From positions 62,001 through 126,000 of the forward strand of contig JALHRL010000001.1 in the NCBI GenBank assembly GCA_022841465.1: DNA of 64,000 nucleotides, given 5' to 3'. The stretch comes from Bacteroidia bacterium. GTDB lineage: Bacteria; Bacteroidota; Bacteroidia; B-17B0; Aurantibacillaceae. Below the pieces are notes generated by a model that ran no database searches, had not been told where the DNA came from, and worked only from the letters and a program-made list of their open reading frames with translations. Of this stretch, positions 27,206-36,851 are shown piece by piece; the stretch's first letter is position 1; every line of letters starts with the position of its first letter. The position numbers were made by a program, and so were the translations under genes.

Positions 27206-30049
27206 TTAATGCGCTTCTAACCAATTATTACCAATACCAATTCCTACTTCAACGGGTATATCCAGTAATAGTGCAGTTTTCATGTGCGTTTCAACCAAAT
27301 GTTTTAATTCATCCATTTCAGGTTTGTATACATCAAAAACCAACTCATCGTGCACTTGCAGTAACATGCGCGATTTAAATTGTTTTTCGTTTAACTCTTT
27401 GTGAATTTTAATCATGGCCACTTTTATCATATCAGCAGCACTGCCTTGTATAGGAGCATTTATAGCGTTACGCTCTGCAAAACCCCTTACGGTTGCGTTT
27501 TTAGAATTAATATCGCGCAGCCAACGTTTACGGCCCAGTAGCGTTTCCACATAGCCTTTTTCACGTGCCAAATTTATTTGATTATCCATGTATCCTTTAA
27601 TGGCAGGATATTGTTTAAAGTAGTTATCAATTAATTCTTTTGCCTCTGTTCTAGAAATGTTTAAATTTTCTGCTAAACCAAATGCGCCTTGTCCGTATAT
27701 AATTCCAAAGTTTACGCTTTTTGCTTTATAGCGCATTTCTTTAGAAACTTCATTTTCAGGAACACCAAATACTTTGGCGGCGGTAGCAGTATGAATGTCT
27801 TTTCCTAATTTGAACGCCTCACACATGTTTGGGTCGGCACTTATATTAGCAACAATTCTTAATTCTATTTGCGAATAATCGGCACTTAATAAAGTATAAT
27901 CGTTGTTTTTTGGAATAAATGCTTTCCTAATTTGTCGGCCACGCTCTGTTCTTATAGGAATGTTTTGCAAGTTAGGGTTATCGCTGCTTAAACGCCCTGT
28001 TACTGCAACTACCTGATTAAAGGAAGTGTGAATACGTTTTGTTTTTGCATTTACCAATTCGGGCAAAGTGTCTACATAAGTATTTTTTAGTTTTACCAAT
28101 TCGCGGTAGTCTAAAATTTTTGCAACCATTGGATGGGCGTGTTGTAGTTTTAAAAGCACATCTTCGCCGGTGGCATACTGACCCGTTTTTGTTTTTTTAG
28201 CTTTATCAGAAATTTTAAGCACATCAAATAAAACTTCACCAACTTGTTTGGGCGAAGAAATATTAAATTTAAAACCCGCTAAAGAATAAATATCTTTTTC
28301 AAAAATTTCAATGTCTTTTGAAAGTTCTTCAGAAATAGTTTTTAAAACAGAAACATCTAACTGAATTCCTTCTCTTTCCATATCAGCTAAAACAGTAATT
28401 AATGGAACTTCAACTTCATTAAATAGTTTCTCGGTTTCCGTTTCTTTTAATTTTGGAGCAAAAACTTCTTTTAATTGTAAAGTAATATCTGCATCTTCTG
28501 CAGCATACTCTTTTATTTGTTCAACAGGCACATCGCGCATACTTGTTTGGTCTTTACCTTTTTTGCCAATGAGGGTTTCTATACTAACCGGCGCATAGCT
28601 TAAATAGGTTTCGGCCAGCACATCCATCCCGTGACGCATTTCGGGTTGAATTAAAAAATGAGCGACCATGGTGTCAAACATTTTATTTTTTATTTGAACG
28701 CCGTAATTCCTTAAAATATGATAGTCGTATTTTATGTTCTGCCCAATTAATGTTTTTTTCTCATCACTAAACAATGGAACAAATTTTTCTAACAATACAG
28801 TTGCTTCCAATTTGTTTTCCGGAAAGGGAACGTAGTATGCTTCGTGTGGTTTAATAGCAAATGATAAACCCACTAATTCTGCCTCTAGTGAATTTAAACC
28901 GGTTGTTTCAGAATCAAAACAAAATTCAAAAGCAGAATTAAGTTTTAATAATAATTCATTTATTTTTTCAGCAGTATCAACCAACAAATAGTTGTGTTCA
29001 ACATCAGCAATGGTTTTAAAAACAGTTGGCTCTTCAACTACTTCTTCTGTTTTATTGTTGTGCCCGTTAAAAAACTCGGCAGTACTAAATAAATCTGTTT
29101 GGCCATTTGATGATTTTGGCTGAAAGGCTTTTTCGTTTGGTAAACTTTCTGCTCCGCCAATATCTTCACCTAAAATGTTTTGTGCAATTCTTCTAAATTC
29201 AAGTTCTTTAAACAACTCACGTAATGCGGGTTTATCAACAGGCTTTAAAGCCAAATCTTTTTCATCAAATTCAATTGGGCAATCAAGAATAATGGTTGCA
29301 AGCTTTCGCGATTGAAAGGCAAGATCTTTATTGTTTTCAACTTTTTCTTTTAGTTTTCCTTTTAATTTATCGGTATTTTGATATAGATTTTCAATGGTAC
29401 CATAATCTTTTACCAATTGTATGGCGGTTTTTTCTCCTACGCCCGGAATACCCGGAATATTATCTACCTTATCTCCCATTAAGCCTAATATTTCTATTAG
29501 TTTATTTACATTATCTATTTCCCATTTTTTGCAAATTTCTTGTTGACCTAATATTTCGGCGCCATTGCCCATTCGTGCAGGTTTGTAAATAAAGGTATTG
29601 TTATCTACTAATTGTCCGTAATCTTTATCGGGCGTCATCATGTAAGTAGTGTATCCTAAGTTTTCTGCTTTACGCGCCAATGTGCCAATTACATCATCTG
29701 CTTCAAAACCCGGAAGACCAATTACCGGAATATTAAAGCCTTTTATTAAATCAATAATATACGGAATGGCAATGCGTAAATCTTCAGGCATTTCTTCGCG
29801 ATTGGCTTTGTATGTTTCAAATTCTTCGTGTCGCTGTGTGGGTGCATCGGTATCAAAAACTACGGCAATGTGGCTGGGTCTTTCTTTATTTAAAATTTCA
29901 AGTAGGGTATTGCAAAAACCAAAAATAGCAGAAGTGTTTAAGCCTTTTGAGTTTACGCGCGGATTGTTGCTAAATGCAAAATAAGCGCGATAAATTAAAG
30001 CAAAGGCATCTAGAAGAAATAATTTTTTATCGGTATCTTTTGTAATCAT
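27206..30049 (-). CDS. polA: DNA polymerase I
   Basis: A 947-residue Pol I with all three domains. The 5' nuclease domain has LLDAFALIYRAYFAF, the DTDAPTQRHE helix and DKVDNIPGIPGVGEKTA. The 3'-5' exonuclease keeps its acidic residues (DSETTGL, NIKYDYHIL and YAAEDADIT), so proofreading appears active, unlike in some lineages. The polymerase motifs are DYSQIELR, KSVNFGIIYGQGAFG and QVHDELVF. It fills gaps in replication and repair. Length is normal. It is probably transcribed alone or with the barrel gene downstream. Confidence 0.97.
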   Translation of the reverse strand: MITKDTDKKLFLLDAFALIYRAYFAFSNNPRVNSKGLNTSAIFGFCNTLLEILNKERPSHIAVVFDTDAPTQRHEEFETYKANREEMPEDLRIAIPYIIDLIKGFNIPVIGLPGFEADDVIGTLARKAENLGYTTYMMTPDKDYGQLVDNNTFIYKPARMGNGAEILGQQEICKKWEIDNVNKLIEILGLMGDKVDNIPGIPGVGEKTAIQLVKDYGTIENLYQNTDKLKGKLKEKVENNKDLAFQSRKLATIILDCPIEFDEKDLALKPVDKPALRELFKELEFRRIAQNILGEDIGGAESLPNEKAFQPKSSNGQTDLFSTAEFFNGHNNKTEEVVEEPTVFKTIADVEHNYLLVDTAEKINELLLKLNSAFEFCFDSETTGLNSLEAELVGLSFAIKPHEAYYVPFPENKLEATVLLEKFVPLFSDEKKTLIGQNIKYDYHILRNYGVQIKNKMFDTMVAHFLIQPEMRHGMDVLAETYLSYAPVSIETLIGKKGKDQTSMRDVPVEQIKEYAAEDADITLQLKEVFAPKLKETETEKLFNEVEVPLITVLADMEREGIQLDVSVLKTISEELSKDIEIFEKDIYSLAGFKFNISSPKQVGEVLFDVLKISDKAKKTKTGQYATGEDVLLKLQHAHPMVAKILDYRELVKLKNTYVDTLPELVNAKTKRIHTSFNQVVAVTGRLSSDNPNLQNIPIRTERGRQIRKAFIPKNNDYTLLSADYSQIELRIVANISADPNMCEAFKLGKDIHTATAAKVFGVPENEVSKEMRYKAKSVNFGIIYGQGAFGLAENLNISRTEAKELIDNYFKQYPAIKGYMDNQINLAREKGYVETLLGRKRWLRDINSKNATVRGFAERNAINAPIQGSAADMIKVAMIKIHKELNEKQFKSRMLLQVHDELVFDVYKPEMDELKHLVETHMKTALLLDIPVEVGIGIGNNWLEAH

Positions 30050-30214
30050 ACGGTTTGTTTGAAAGAAATTCTAAAACTTTTTTAAGCGAATTAAAGAACG
30101 CTAATTTTTAAGAATATAGAAAGGTTTGTTAGCACAGTGTGAACAATTAATAGTGCTGGAATACAGGCCATACAGAACAAAGTATCGTTTTTTAGTTAAT
30201 AACGTTATTTGATT

Positions 30215-31057
30215 ATGAAACAAGGGCTAATAATTGCTTTTATACTAAGCACAAAAGTATTTTACACGCAAACAGAGGACGATACGTTACAAAGTGTAAT
30301 AAACCCATGCGCTGTGTTTAATAAGCAAAATATAAAGTACAAAAAACCTGTTTCTTACCCTTGTTTAAGAGAAAGCGATGCCGTTTGGGAAAAGCGTGTT
30401 TGGCGCGATATTGATTTGCGCGAAAAACAAAACCATAAATATTATTATCCCTTAGAATTTAATCCTTGTGTTCAATCTTTTTTTCAAACAGTAACTTATC
30501 ATTTATTAAAGGGAAATATAGTTGCATTTAAAGACGAGCATTTTTTTATACCTATTTCAAAAAGCGAAATAAAAAAGATGCTCATAAAAAAAGATTCTAT
30601 AACACAGTTTGCGGTGAATGAGAGCGGAGATGAAGTTGAAAAGAAAGTTTTGCTTGTTGATTCTATAAGTTTAAACAGAAGAATTTTAAAACTAAGATTA
30701 AAAGAAGATTGGTTTTTTGATAAGCAAAGAAGTGAAGTGAATGTAAGAATTATTGGAATGGCGGTATTTGAATATGTTGAAGAAAAAGAGGCGTACCAAG
30801 AATTATTCTGGATTTATTTTCCGGCAAGCAGAAACATATTGGCAAATTCGTACGCGTTTAACTCACGAAACGATAATGAGTACAGGAGTTTTGACGAACT
30901 TTTTCATAAACGAGATTTTAGCAGTGTAATAATTAAAGAATCTAACGTATATGACCGTTACATTGGTGAGTATGCAAATGGAATAGATGCATTAACGGAG
31001 GCAGAAGAGATTAAAACCGATTTATTTAATTGGGAACATGATTTATGGAATTATTAA
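30215..31057 (+). CDS. gldN: Gliding motility / type IX secretion protein GldN
   Basis: A 280-residue GldN-type (PorN) protein from the ATG at 30215. A short signal peptide (MKQGLIIAFILSTKVFYT, then Gln) is followed by EKRVWRDIDLREKQN, YYPLE and the terminal signature RYIGEYANGIDALTEAEEIK then FNWEHDLW, all typical of GldN. In the type IX system GldN is periplasmic and forms ring-like assemblies with the lipoprotein GldK at the outer membrane. It normally sits in a gldKLMN operon. Here neither gldM nor gldK is adjacent: polA lies divergently upstream and a minus-strand peptidase gene downstream. Confidence 0.85.
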   Translation: MKQGLIIAFILSTKVFYTQTEDDTLQSVINPCAVFNKQNIKYKKPVSYPCLRESDAVWEKRVWRDIDLREKQNHKYYYPLEFNPCVQSFFQTVTYHLLKGNIVAFKDEHFFIPISKSEIKKMLIKKDSITQFAVNESGDEVEKKVLLVDSISLNRRILKLRLKEDWFFDKQRSEVNVRIIGMAVFEYVEEKEAYQELFWIYFPASRNILANSYAFNSRNDNEYRSFDELFHKRDFSSVIIKESNVYDRYIGEYANGIDALTEAEEIKTDLFNWEHDLWNY

Positions 31058-31063
31058 CCCCAA

Positions 31064-32065
31064 TTACTCTTCGTTATAAATAACTTCCAATAAAGTTTGA
31101 CCCACCGCTTTTAGGGTGTTTTTATCAATGTTACTTAAATCGTCGGTTGTTTTATGGTGATGTTCAAAAAACGAATTGTTGTAAACATCGTAGTGTAAAA
31201 TATCTATGGTAGGAATGTTGGCAATTTTGTTAATGAAGGCATGGTCGTCTGTCATTTCTCCGGTTTCATCTTCAATAAAATATCCATTTGCTTTATTTAA
31301 TTTTGCTGCTTTCCAAACTTTATCTACCACTTCTTTGGCATAAAAGGTAGAGAACTCTTCTTTCGGAAATTTAGCATCTTTTGCGCCAACCATGTCTAAC
31401 AAAATCCCATACTTTGCTGTATATCCGGGTTTATGAGGGTTTTTACTCCAGTATTGCGAACCCAAACACCACGTATCGGGCATGCCACCATTATCACCAT
31501 AGTCTTCTAAATCAAATAAAACAATATCTACACCTATGGCGGGTAATTTATCTTTAAAAACTCTGGCTAACTCAATTAAAACTCCGGCGCCGCTTGCCCC
31601 ATCGTTAACACCGGGGCAGGCTTGTGTTTTTAATTTCGGGTCTGTTTCTTTTTCGCAAAAAGGTCGGCTATCGTAATGGGCGCACAATAAAATTCTGTTT
31701 TTATTTTCCGGATTAAAAGAAGCAATTACATTTTTTAATAACCAGTTTTTGCCATCGAACGTTTTTATATTACCGGTTTGAATAATTACTTGCGCCCCGT
31801 ATGCTTTAAATTTTTCTTCGTAATATTTTACTGCTTTTGCATGCGCTTGGCTTCCGGGTGTACGCGGACCTAAATCTGCCTGAAATTTTATAGATGCATA
31901 AGCACTATCGCTATTAAAATCAGGAGGTACAATTCTAGGCTTTGTTTCAACAACAGTGCCGCCGGTTGATGTGTTATTATTAGTGATGTTTTCTACTGTT
32001 TTATCATCTTCACAGGAAAATAAAAAAACAAAAGAAAAAACAATGAATAAGATTTTAATTTTCAT
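31064..32065 (-). CDS. M28-fold lipoprotein, probable glutaminyl-peptide cyclotransferase
   Basis: A 333-residue lipoprotein (lipobox ending in Cys18, FLFSC) with an M28 metal-dependent fold. It shows the metal and active-site motifs AHYDSRP, VNDGASGAGV, DLEDYGD, DTWCLGSQYW, LLDMVG and TDDHAF, and ends KAVGQTLLEVIYNE. This motif set resembles the animal-type glutaminyl cyclases of Bacteroidota rather than aminopeptidases. Such enzymes convert N-terminal Gln of exported proteins to pyroglutamate in the periplasm. It starts 10 bases after the cysS stop and is likely cotranscribed with it. An aminopeptidase role is the main alternative. Confidence 0.75.
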   Translation of the reverse strand: MKIKILFIVFSFVFLFSCEDDKTVENITNNNTSTGGTVVETKPRIVPPDFNSDSAYASIKFQADLGPRTPGSQAHAKAVKYYEEKFKAYGAQVIIQTGNIKTFDGKNWLLKNVIASFNPENKNRILLCAHYDSRPFCEKETDPKLKTQACPGVNDGASGAGVLIELARVFKDKLPAIGVDIVLFDLEDYGDNGGMPDTWCLGSQYWSKNPHKPGYTAKYGILLDMVGAKDAKFPKEEFSTFYAKEVVDKVWKAAKLNKANGYFIEDETGEMTDDHAFINKIANIPTIDILHYDVYNNSFFEHHHKTTDDLSNIDKNTLKAVGQTLLEVIYNEE

Positions 32066-32075
32066 TTGAATTGTT

Positions 32076-33542
32076 TTATAAGGTCCAGTTACTGCCTTCC
32101 TTACTGTCTTTAATTTTAATTCCAGATTCTGTTAGTTTGTTTCTAAGTTCATCACTTAAAGCAAAATTTTTATCTGCTTTTGCTTTTGCGCGCATTTCTA
32201 AAACTACTTTTACAATTTTATCTAAAACAGTTAAGGCCTCGCCACCTTCTTCTTCAAATTTTAAACCGCAAACATCAAGAACAAAATCGGAATAAATTTT
32301 ATTCAGTAAATCAATATCGGCTTGTGTTAATTTGGTTTTACCATCGTTGGCAGAGTTAATTATACGAACCGTTTCAAACAAGTGTGCAATTAAAACAGAG
32401 GTGTTAAAATCGTCGTTCATTGCATCGTAACATGCCTTTTGAATTTCGGGAATATTTTCTGATGAAGAATCATTTGCTTTTAAACCTTTTAATGTTTTAA
32501 ATGCTTCTGCAATTCTATTAAAGCCTTTTTCTGCAGCACCCAATGCTTCGTTACTAAAATCAAGTGTACTGCGGTAATGTGTTTGAAGCATAAAGAATTT
32601 TACCACCATTGGGTTAAACCCTTTACTTAGTAATGAATGATTACCTGTAAATAATTCTTGTGGTAAAAAACTATTTCCTAAACTCTTGCTCATTTTTTGT
32701 CCGTTTACTGTTAGCATATTGGTATGCATCCAATAATTAGCCGGTTGTTTGCCACAGTAAGCAATGTTTTGGGCAATTTCATTGGTGTGATGGGTAGGGG
32801 CAAGATCCATTCCGCCACCGTGTATATCAAAATTTTCTCCCAGGTATTTTGTGCTCATGGCACTGCATTCAATATGCCAGCCCGGAAAACCTTGACCCCA
32901 ATTACTTCGCCACTGCATTAAGTGTTCGGGCTTTGCTTTTATCCACAAAGCAAAATCTAATCTTCCTTTTTTTTCTTCTTGCCCATCTAATTCACGTGTG
33001 TTTTCTAAAAGCTCTTCTAATTTTCTTCCGGTTAGCGCGGTATAGTTGTGTTCTTTTGCAAATTTTTCTACATCAAAATACACGGTTCCATTTACTTCGT
33101 ATGCGTAACCGTTTTTAATAATTTGTTCTGCAATTATTTGTTGTTCTATTATATGTCCGGTTGCAGTAGGCTCAATACTTGGCGGTAAAGTATTAAATAG
33201 GCGCATTACTTCTCTAAAACCAAAAGTGTATTGCTGCACAATTTCCATTGGTTCCAGTTGTTGTAATTTAGCTTTTTTAGATATTTTATCTTCCCCTTGA
33301 TCTCCGGCTTCTCCTTCTAAATGCCCTGCGTCCGTAATATTTCTAACGTATCTTACTTTGTAACCAATATGTGTTAGATATCTGTAAATTAAATCAAACG
33401 AAATAAATGTTCTGCAATTACCTAAATGCACATCGCTGTATACGGTAGGGCCACACACATACATTCCAACAAAAGGCGGATTAATGGCTTTAAATTCTTC
33501 TTTTTTTCTACTAAGCGTATTGTATAAAAGTAGTTTTTGCAT
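32076..33542 (-). CDS. cysS: Cysteinyl-tRNA synthetase
   Basis: A 488-residue class I synthetase. The ATG at 33542 gives the family start [17 protein letters not shown]; a longer reading adds a hydrophobic stretch with no family support. Features are the zinc ligand Cys30 in YVCGPTVY, the HIGH-type motif HLGN, the [10 protein letters not shown] segment with a second zinc ligand, and KMSKS in [11 protein letters not shown]. It charges tRNA-Cys. It is followed by the M28 lipoprotein gene 10 bases later. Confidence 0.97.
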   Translation of the reverse strand: MQKLLLYNTLSRKKEEFKAINPPFVGMYVCGPTVYSDVHLGNCRTFISFDLIYRYLTHIGYKVRYVRNITDAGHLEGEAGDQGEDKISKKAKLQQLEPMEIVQQYTFGFREVMRLFNTLPPSIEPTATGHIIEQQIIAEQIIKNGYAYEVNGTVYFDVEKFAKEHNYTALTGRKLEELLENTRELDGQEEKKGRLDFALWIKAKPEHLMQWRSNWGQGFPGWHIECSAMSTKYLGENFDIHGGGMDLAPTHHTNEIAQNIAYCGKQPANYWMHTNMLTVNGQKMSKSLGNSFLPQELFTGNHSLLSKGFNPMVVKFFMLQTHYRSTLDFSNEALGAAEKGFNRIAEAFKTLKGLKANDSSSENIPEIQKACYDAMNDDFNTSVLIAHLFETVRIINSANDGKTKLTQADIDLLNKIYSDFVLDVCGLKFEEEGGEALTVLDKIVKVVLEMRAKAKADKNFALSDELRNKLTESGIKIKDSKEGSNWTL

Positions 33543-33579
33543 AGGAAATGTAAAGATTGGAAAAAATAAACAATAAAAA

Positions 33580-33599
33580 AAGGCGGAGAACACCGCCTT
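33580..33599 (-). terminator. Terminator after the first MORN-repeat gene
   Basis: AAGGCGG, loop AGAACA, CCGCCTT: a 7-bp stem. On the minus strand it is followed by TTTTTTATTG. It lies between the MORN gene stop (33623) and cysS. Confidence 0.75.
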
Positions 33600-33622
33600 A
33601 AGATAATTTATATATGGGAAAA

Positions 33623-34531
33623 TTAATTTTCTACTTGCCCATCGCCAACGTAGACTCCATTTTTATATACGGCAACACGTTTAAGCAAACCGTTTTCGTT
33701 ATAGATGTATGATTTTCCTTCCATTAAACGACTTTCTTTAAAAACCCCATCTTTACTCACTTGTTTGTTTTTGTTGTACAAAACATGTTTACCATTTAAG
33801 GTAGTTGGCGCTGCTTTTGCGGTTGAAGTGCTTGCGCTGGCCAATTCTTCTTTTTTAATTTCTACTTCTGCTTTACTAGGTGCAAAAGCAACAGCATCGT
33901 TTGTTTTTGGTAATTCTTTTTTAGGCTGAAATGTTTTAATAGAAGCAACATCAACATCTCCATTAGCAAAGTTTTTTGTAGCCTTTAAATCACCGGTTTC
34001 GTAAAACTCTTTAATTTGTCCGCTTTCTTTTCCGTTTGCAAAATTGCCTTGCACGGCAACTTGTCCGTTATCGTAATTATAAGTTTGTAAACCTTCTCGT
34101 TTACCGCCTTGGTTAAATTTAAAATCGTGTTGTACTTGCCCGTTTTCGTAATATAATTTATAATTACCTACCCATTTATTGTTTTTCCAATCGCCTTCTT
34201 CTTTTTTGTTACCATTTTCGTAAAACATAATAGCATAACCATCGGGGCGGCCATTAATAAATGTTAGCTGGCTTTTTGTGTTGTTATTGCAATAATATTC
34301 TAGCCATTGCCCAACTTTGCGATTTACTTTATAGGCCCCTTCTTCAATTTTTTGTTCAGATTTATAACAATCGCCGGGTTTATGTTTACCTAATACTACC
34401 CATTTGCCTTGCTTTTTACCGGTGGCATCTATTAAATTTATAGTGTCTTTGCCGTTATTTAATAATTCAAAACTTTGACTACTAGCAGTAAAAAAAATAG
34501 TCAGCAAAAAAATACTTGTAAAAATTTTCAT
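33623..34531 (-). CDS. Exported MORN-repeat protein, copy 1
   Basis: A 302-residue protein: a signal peptide (MKIFTSIFLLTIFFTASS, then Gln), about six MORN/YwqK-type repeats (ENGNKKEEGDW, YYENGQVQHDF, YDNGQVAVQGNF and others), a low-complexity Ala/Ser/Lys/Glu-rich linker and a C-terminal unit ending VYKNGVYVGDGQVEN. It is a clear tandem paralogue of the next gene upstream (34718-35620), with the same length and domain order but a divergent linker. Role unknown, probably an envelope or surface structural protein. Confidence 0.85.
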   Translation of the reverse strand: MKIFTSIFLLTIFFTASSQSFELLNNGKDTINLIDATGKKQGKWVVLGKHKPGDCYKSEQKIEEGAYKVNRKVGQWLEYYCNNNTKSQLTFINGRPDGYAIMFYENGNKKEEGDWKNNKWVGNYKLYYENGQVQHDFKFNQGGKREGLQTYNYDNGQVAVQGNFANGKESGQIKEFYETGDLKATKNFANGDVDVASIKTFQPKKELPKTNDAVAFAPSKAEVEIKKEELASASTSTAKAAPTTLNGKHVLYNKNKQVSKDGVFKESRLMEGKSYIYNENGLLKRVAVYKNGVYVGDGQVEN

Positions 34532-34670
34532 TTGTCTTTAATTGTTGTGTTAAGTACAATTTAAGTTCAGGTTAATTTTTGTTAAGAAACTAAGCATTCC
34601 AAATCTATCTTTAATCGTCGTTTAAACAAAAATTTTTATCGATTTAAATAGGCTGTTTATCTAAAATAAA

Positions 34671-34692
34671 AAACCCGCTTAAAAGCGGGTTT
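34671..34692 (-). terminator. Terminator after the second MORN-repeat gene
   Basis: AAACCCGCTT, loop AA, AAGCGGGTTT: a 10-bp stem followed on the minus strand by TTTATTTTAG. It is 26 bases downstream of the stop at 34718 and separates the two paralogues. Confidence 0.85.
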
Positions 34693-34717
34693 AAAAAATA
34701 TTTTGTTTTAAGTAAGG

Positions 34718-35620
34718 TTAATTTTCTACTTGAGTATCACCAACATATACTCCGTTTTTGTATACTGCAACTCGTTGTAGGATACCATTATCGTCGTAGA
34801 TATATGCTTTTCCTTCCATTAGGCGGTTATCCTTAAATACTCCGTCTTTGGTAATTTGCTTGCTTTTGTTGTACAAGGTATGTTGGCCATTTAAAACTAT
34901 TGGTCCTTTTCCTTTTGTTGCAGCCTCATTTGGTTTTTCATCCGGTTTCAGCACAATTTTAGGAGCGTTTTCTGCAGGATTATCAGATTTAGGCTTAATT
35001 GGTTTTTTAGGTTGATATTCCTTAATGGAAGCAACATCAACATTTCCATCGGCAAAGTTTTTTTCTGCTTTAACATCTCCATTTTCGTAAAACTCTTTAA
35101 TTAAACCGCTTTCTTTTCCGTTTGCAAAATTCCCTTCAATTGCAATTTGTCCGTTATCATAAAAATATTTTTGAGCACCATCTCTTTTTCCTGCTTGGTT
35201 AAAAACAAACTCGTGTTGTACTTGTCCGTTTTCATAATATAATTTATAGTTACCAACCCATTTATTTGCTTTCCAGTTTCCTTCTTCGCTAATTTTTCCA
35301 TTTTCGTGATACATAATAGCGTATCCATCAGGCCTGCCATTAACAAAGGTTAATTTGTTTTTCATATTTCCATTACAGAAATATTCAATCCAAATTCCTT
35401 TTTTACGATTGTTTTCGTACAAACCCTCTTCTACTTTTCCCTCAGGTGGATAACAAGTACCGGGCTTATCTTTGCCTCTAACAATCCATTTCCCTTGTTT
35501 TTTTCCGGTAATATCAATTTTATTTATGGTGTCTTTACCATTTGTATCCATCTCGGAGCTCTGAGATTGAGCAGTTGAAATGAAGGATATCAATAAAAAA
35601 ATATATAAAAGTTTTTTCAT
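34718..35620 (-). CDS. Exported MORN-repeat protein, copy 2
   Basis: A 300-residue protein from the ATG at 35620; TTG 35626 would add two residues. Signal peptide (MKKLLYIFLLISFISTA, then Gln), MORN-type repeats nearly parallel to those of copy 1 (YYENGQVQHEF, YDNGQIAIEGNF, YENGDVKAEKNF), a Pro/Lys/Glu-rich linker and an almost identical C-terminus (VAVYKNGVYVGDTQVEN). Each copy has its own terminator, so the duplicates are separately transcribed. Confidence 0.85.
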   Translation of the reverse strand: MKKLLYIFLLISFISTAQSQSSEMDTNGKDTINKIDITGKKQGKWIVRGKDKPGTCYPPEGKVEEGLYENNRKKGIWIEYFCNGNMKNKLTFVNGRPDGYAIMYHENGKISEEGNWKANKWVGNYKLYYENGQVQHEFVFNQAGKRDGAQKYFYDNGQIAIEGNFANGKESGLIKEFYENGDVKAEKNFADGNVDVASIKEYQPKKPIKPKSDNPAENAPKIVLKPDEKPNEAATKGKGPIVLNGQHTLYNKSKQITKDGVFKDNRLMEGKAYIYDDNGILQRVAVYKNGVYVGDTQVEN

Positions 35621-35628
35621 TCTCAAGT

Positions 35629-35636
35629 CAAATATA
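35629..35636 (-). promoter_or_regulatory. TATATTTG box 8 bases before the MORN copy 2 start
   Basis: The minus strand reads TATATTTG, then eight bases, then the ATG at 35620. It matches TAnnTTTG, but the implied leader is nearly absent. Confidence 0.35.
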
Positions 35637-35776
35637 ATAATTGTTTAACAATAAGAAATTAATTTTAGCCAAATCTTGTGTTTTTATCGATGAGAATTTC
35701 TCAATCCTGCATCTATCTAACTTTTACGGCATAAAACGCTTTAGGTTGCAATAGCAGCAAGAATTTTACAAATTTT

Positions 35777-36727
35777 CTATGTTTTAGTTTTTAGGTTATC
35801 AAGCATTGCTTTTACTAACGCTTCTAAATTATATTTTTCTTTCCATCCCCAATCTATGCGCGCCGACGAATCGTCGATGCTTTTTGGCCAACTGTCGGCA
35901 ATTTGCTGTCTAAAGTCGGGCTTGTAACTCATTTTAAAATTTGGAATATGCTTACGAATTTCATCTGCAATTTCTTTCGGGCTAAATGAAAGTCCCGATA
36001 AATTATAGCTGCTTCTTATTTTAATTTTTTCGGCAGGGGCGTGCATAATCTCTAAAGTAGCTCTTATGGCATCTTCCATGCACATCATGGGCAGTGTTGT
36101 GTTTTCACTTAAAAACGATTCGTAGGTTCCGGTTTTTAAAGCTTCATAAAAAATATGCACTGCATAATCGGTTGTACCTCCTCCAGGAGCGCTTTTCCAG
36201 CCAATTAAACCGGGGTATCTAATACTTCTTACATCTACGCCAAATTTTTTAAAATACCATTCGCACCAGCGTTCGCCTGCTTGTTTACTAATTCCATAAA
36301 TGGTGCTGGGCTCCATAACAGTATATTGTGGGGTGTTTATTTGAGGTGTAGTTGGACCAAACACCGCAATAGAACTTGGCCAGTAAATTTGCTTAATGTG
36401 TTTTTCTTTTGCTAAATCTAAAACATGAAACAAACTTTCCATATTTAATTTCCAAGCAAACATAGGGTTTTGTTCGCCCGTTGCAGATAGTAGAGCCGCT
36501 AAATGATAAACGTGTGTTATACCATGTTTTTTAACGATTTCAAACAATGCATTTTTATCTAATGCATCTAATATTTCAAAGGGATTATTGGGTAAATATG
36601 GTGAAACTTTTAAATCGGAGGCAATAACATTACTGCTGCCATAAATTGTAGAAAGATTTTCTGTTAATTCTACGCCTATTTGTCCACCGGCGCCAATTAT
36701 TAAAATTTTATCATTACTAGCCGACAT
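35777..36727 (-). CDS. tdh: L-threonine 3-dehydrogenase, SDR type
   Basis: A 316-residue extended short-chain dehydrogenase. The ATG at 36727 is chosen because the NAD-binding GAGGQIG motif follows closely; a longer frame upstream is unrelated. Features are VYHLAALLSATGEQNP, WPSSIAVFGPTTP, the catalytic Tyr/Lys in YGISKQAGERW, RYPGLIGWKSAPGGGTTDYAV and SIDDSSARIDWGW. These match the SDR-type threonine dehydrogenase of Flavobacteria, not the zinc-type Tdh. It oxidises L-threonine to 2-amino-3-ketobutyrate with NAD+. The kbl gene that would cleave this product to glycine and acetyl-CoA is not in the window. Confidence 0.88.
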   Translation of the reverse strand: MSASNDKILIIGAGGQIGVELTENLSTIYGSSNVIASDLKVSPYLPNNPFEILDALDKNALFEIVKKHGITHVYHLAALLSATGEQNPMFAWKLNMESLFHVLDLAKEKHIKQIYWPSSIAVFGPTTPQINTPQYTVMEPSTIYGISKQAGERWCEWYFKKFGVDVRSIRYPGLIGWKSAPGGGTTDYAVHIFYEALKTGTYESFLSENTTLPMMCMEDAIRATLEIMHAPAEKIKIRSSYNLSGLSFSPKEIADEIRKHIPNFKMSYKPDFRQQIADSWPKSIDDSSARIDWGWKEKYNLEALVKAMLDNLKTKT

Positions 36728-36773
36728 GTTGTGCAAATAAATTGAAGGGTTGTTAAACAATTTTGTACCTTCG

Positions 36774-36781
36774 CAAACGTA
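36774..36781 (-). promoter_or_regulatory. tdh -7 box (TACGTTTG)
   Basis: TACGTTTG followed by C on the minus strand fits TAnnTTTG. It is 46 bases before the tdh start. No good -33 TTG was found. Confidence 0.4.
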
Positions 36782-36851
36782 AGTATTTAAAAGTATTTTT
36801 AAAACTTTTATTTGCTTAATGATAATATAAACTGCAATTATTTTTATCGTT

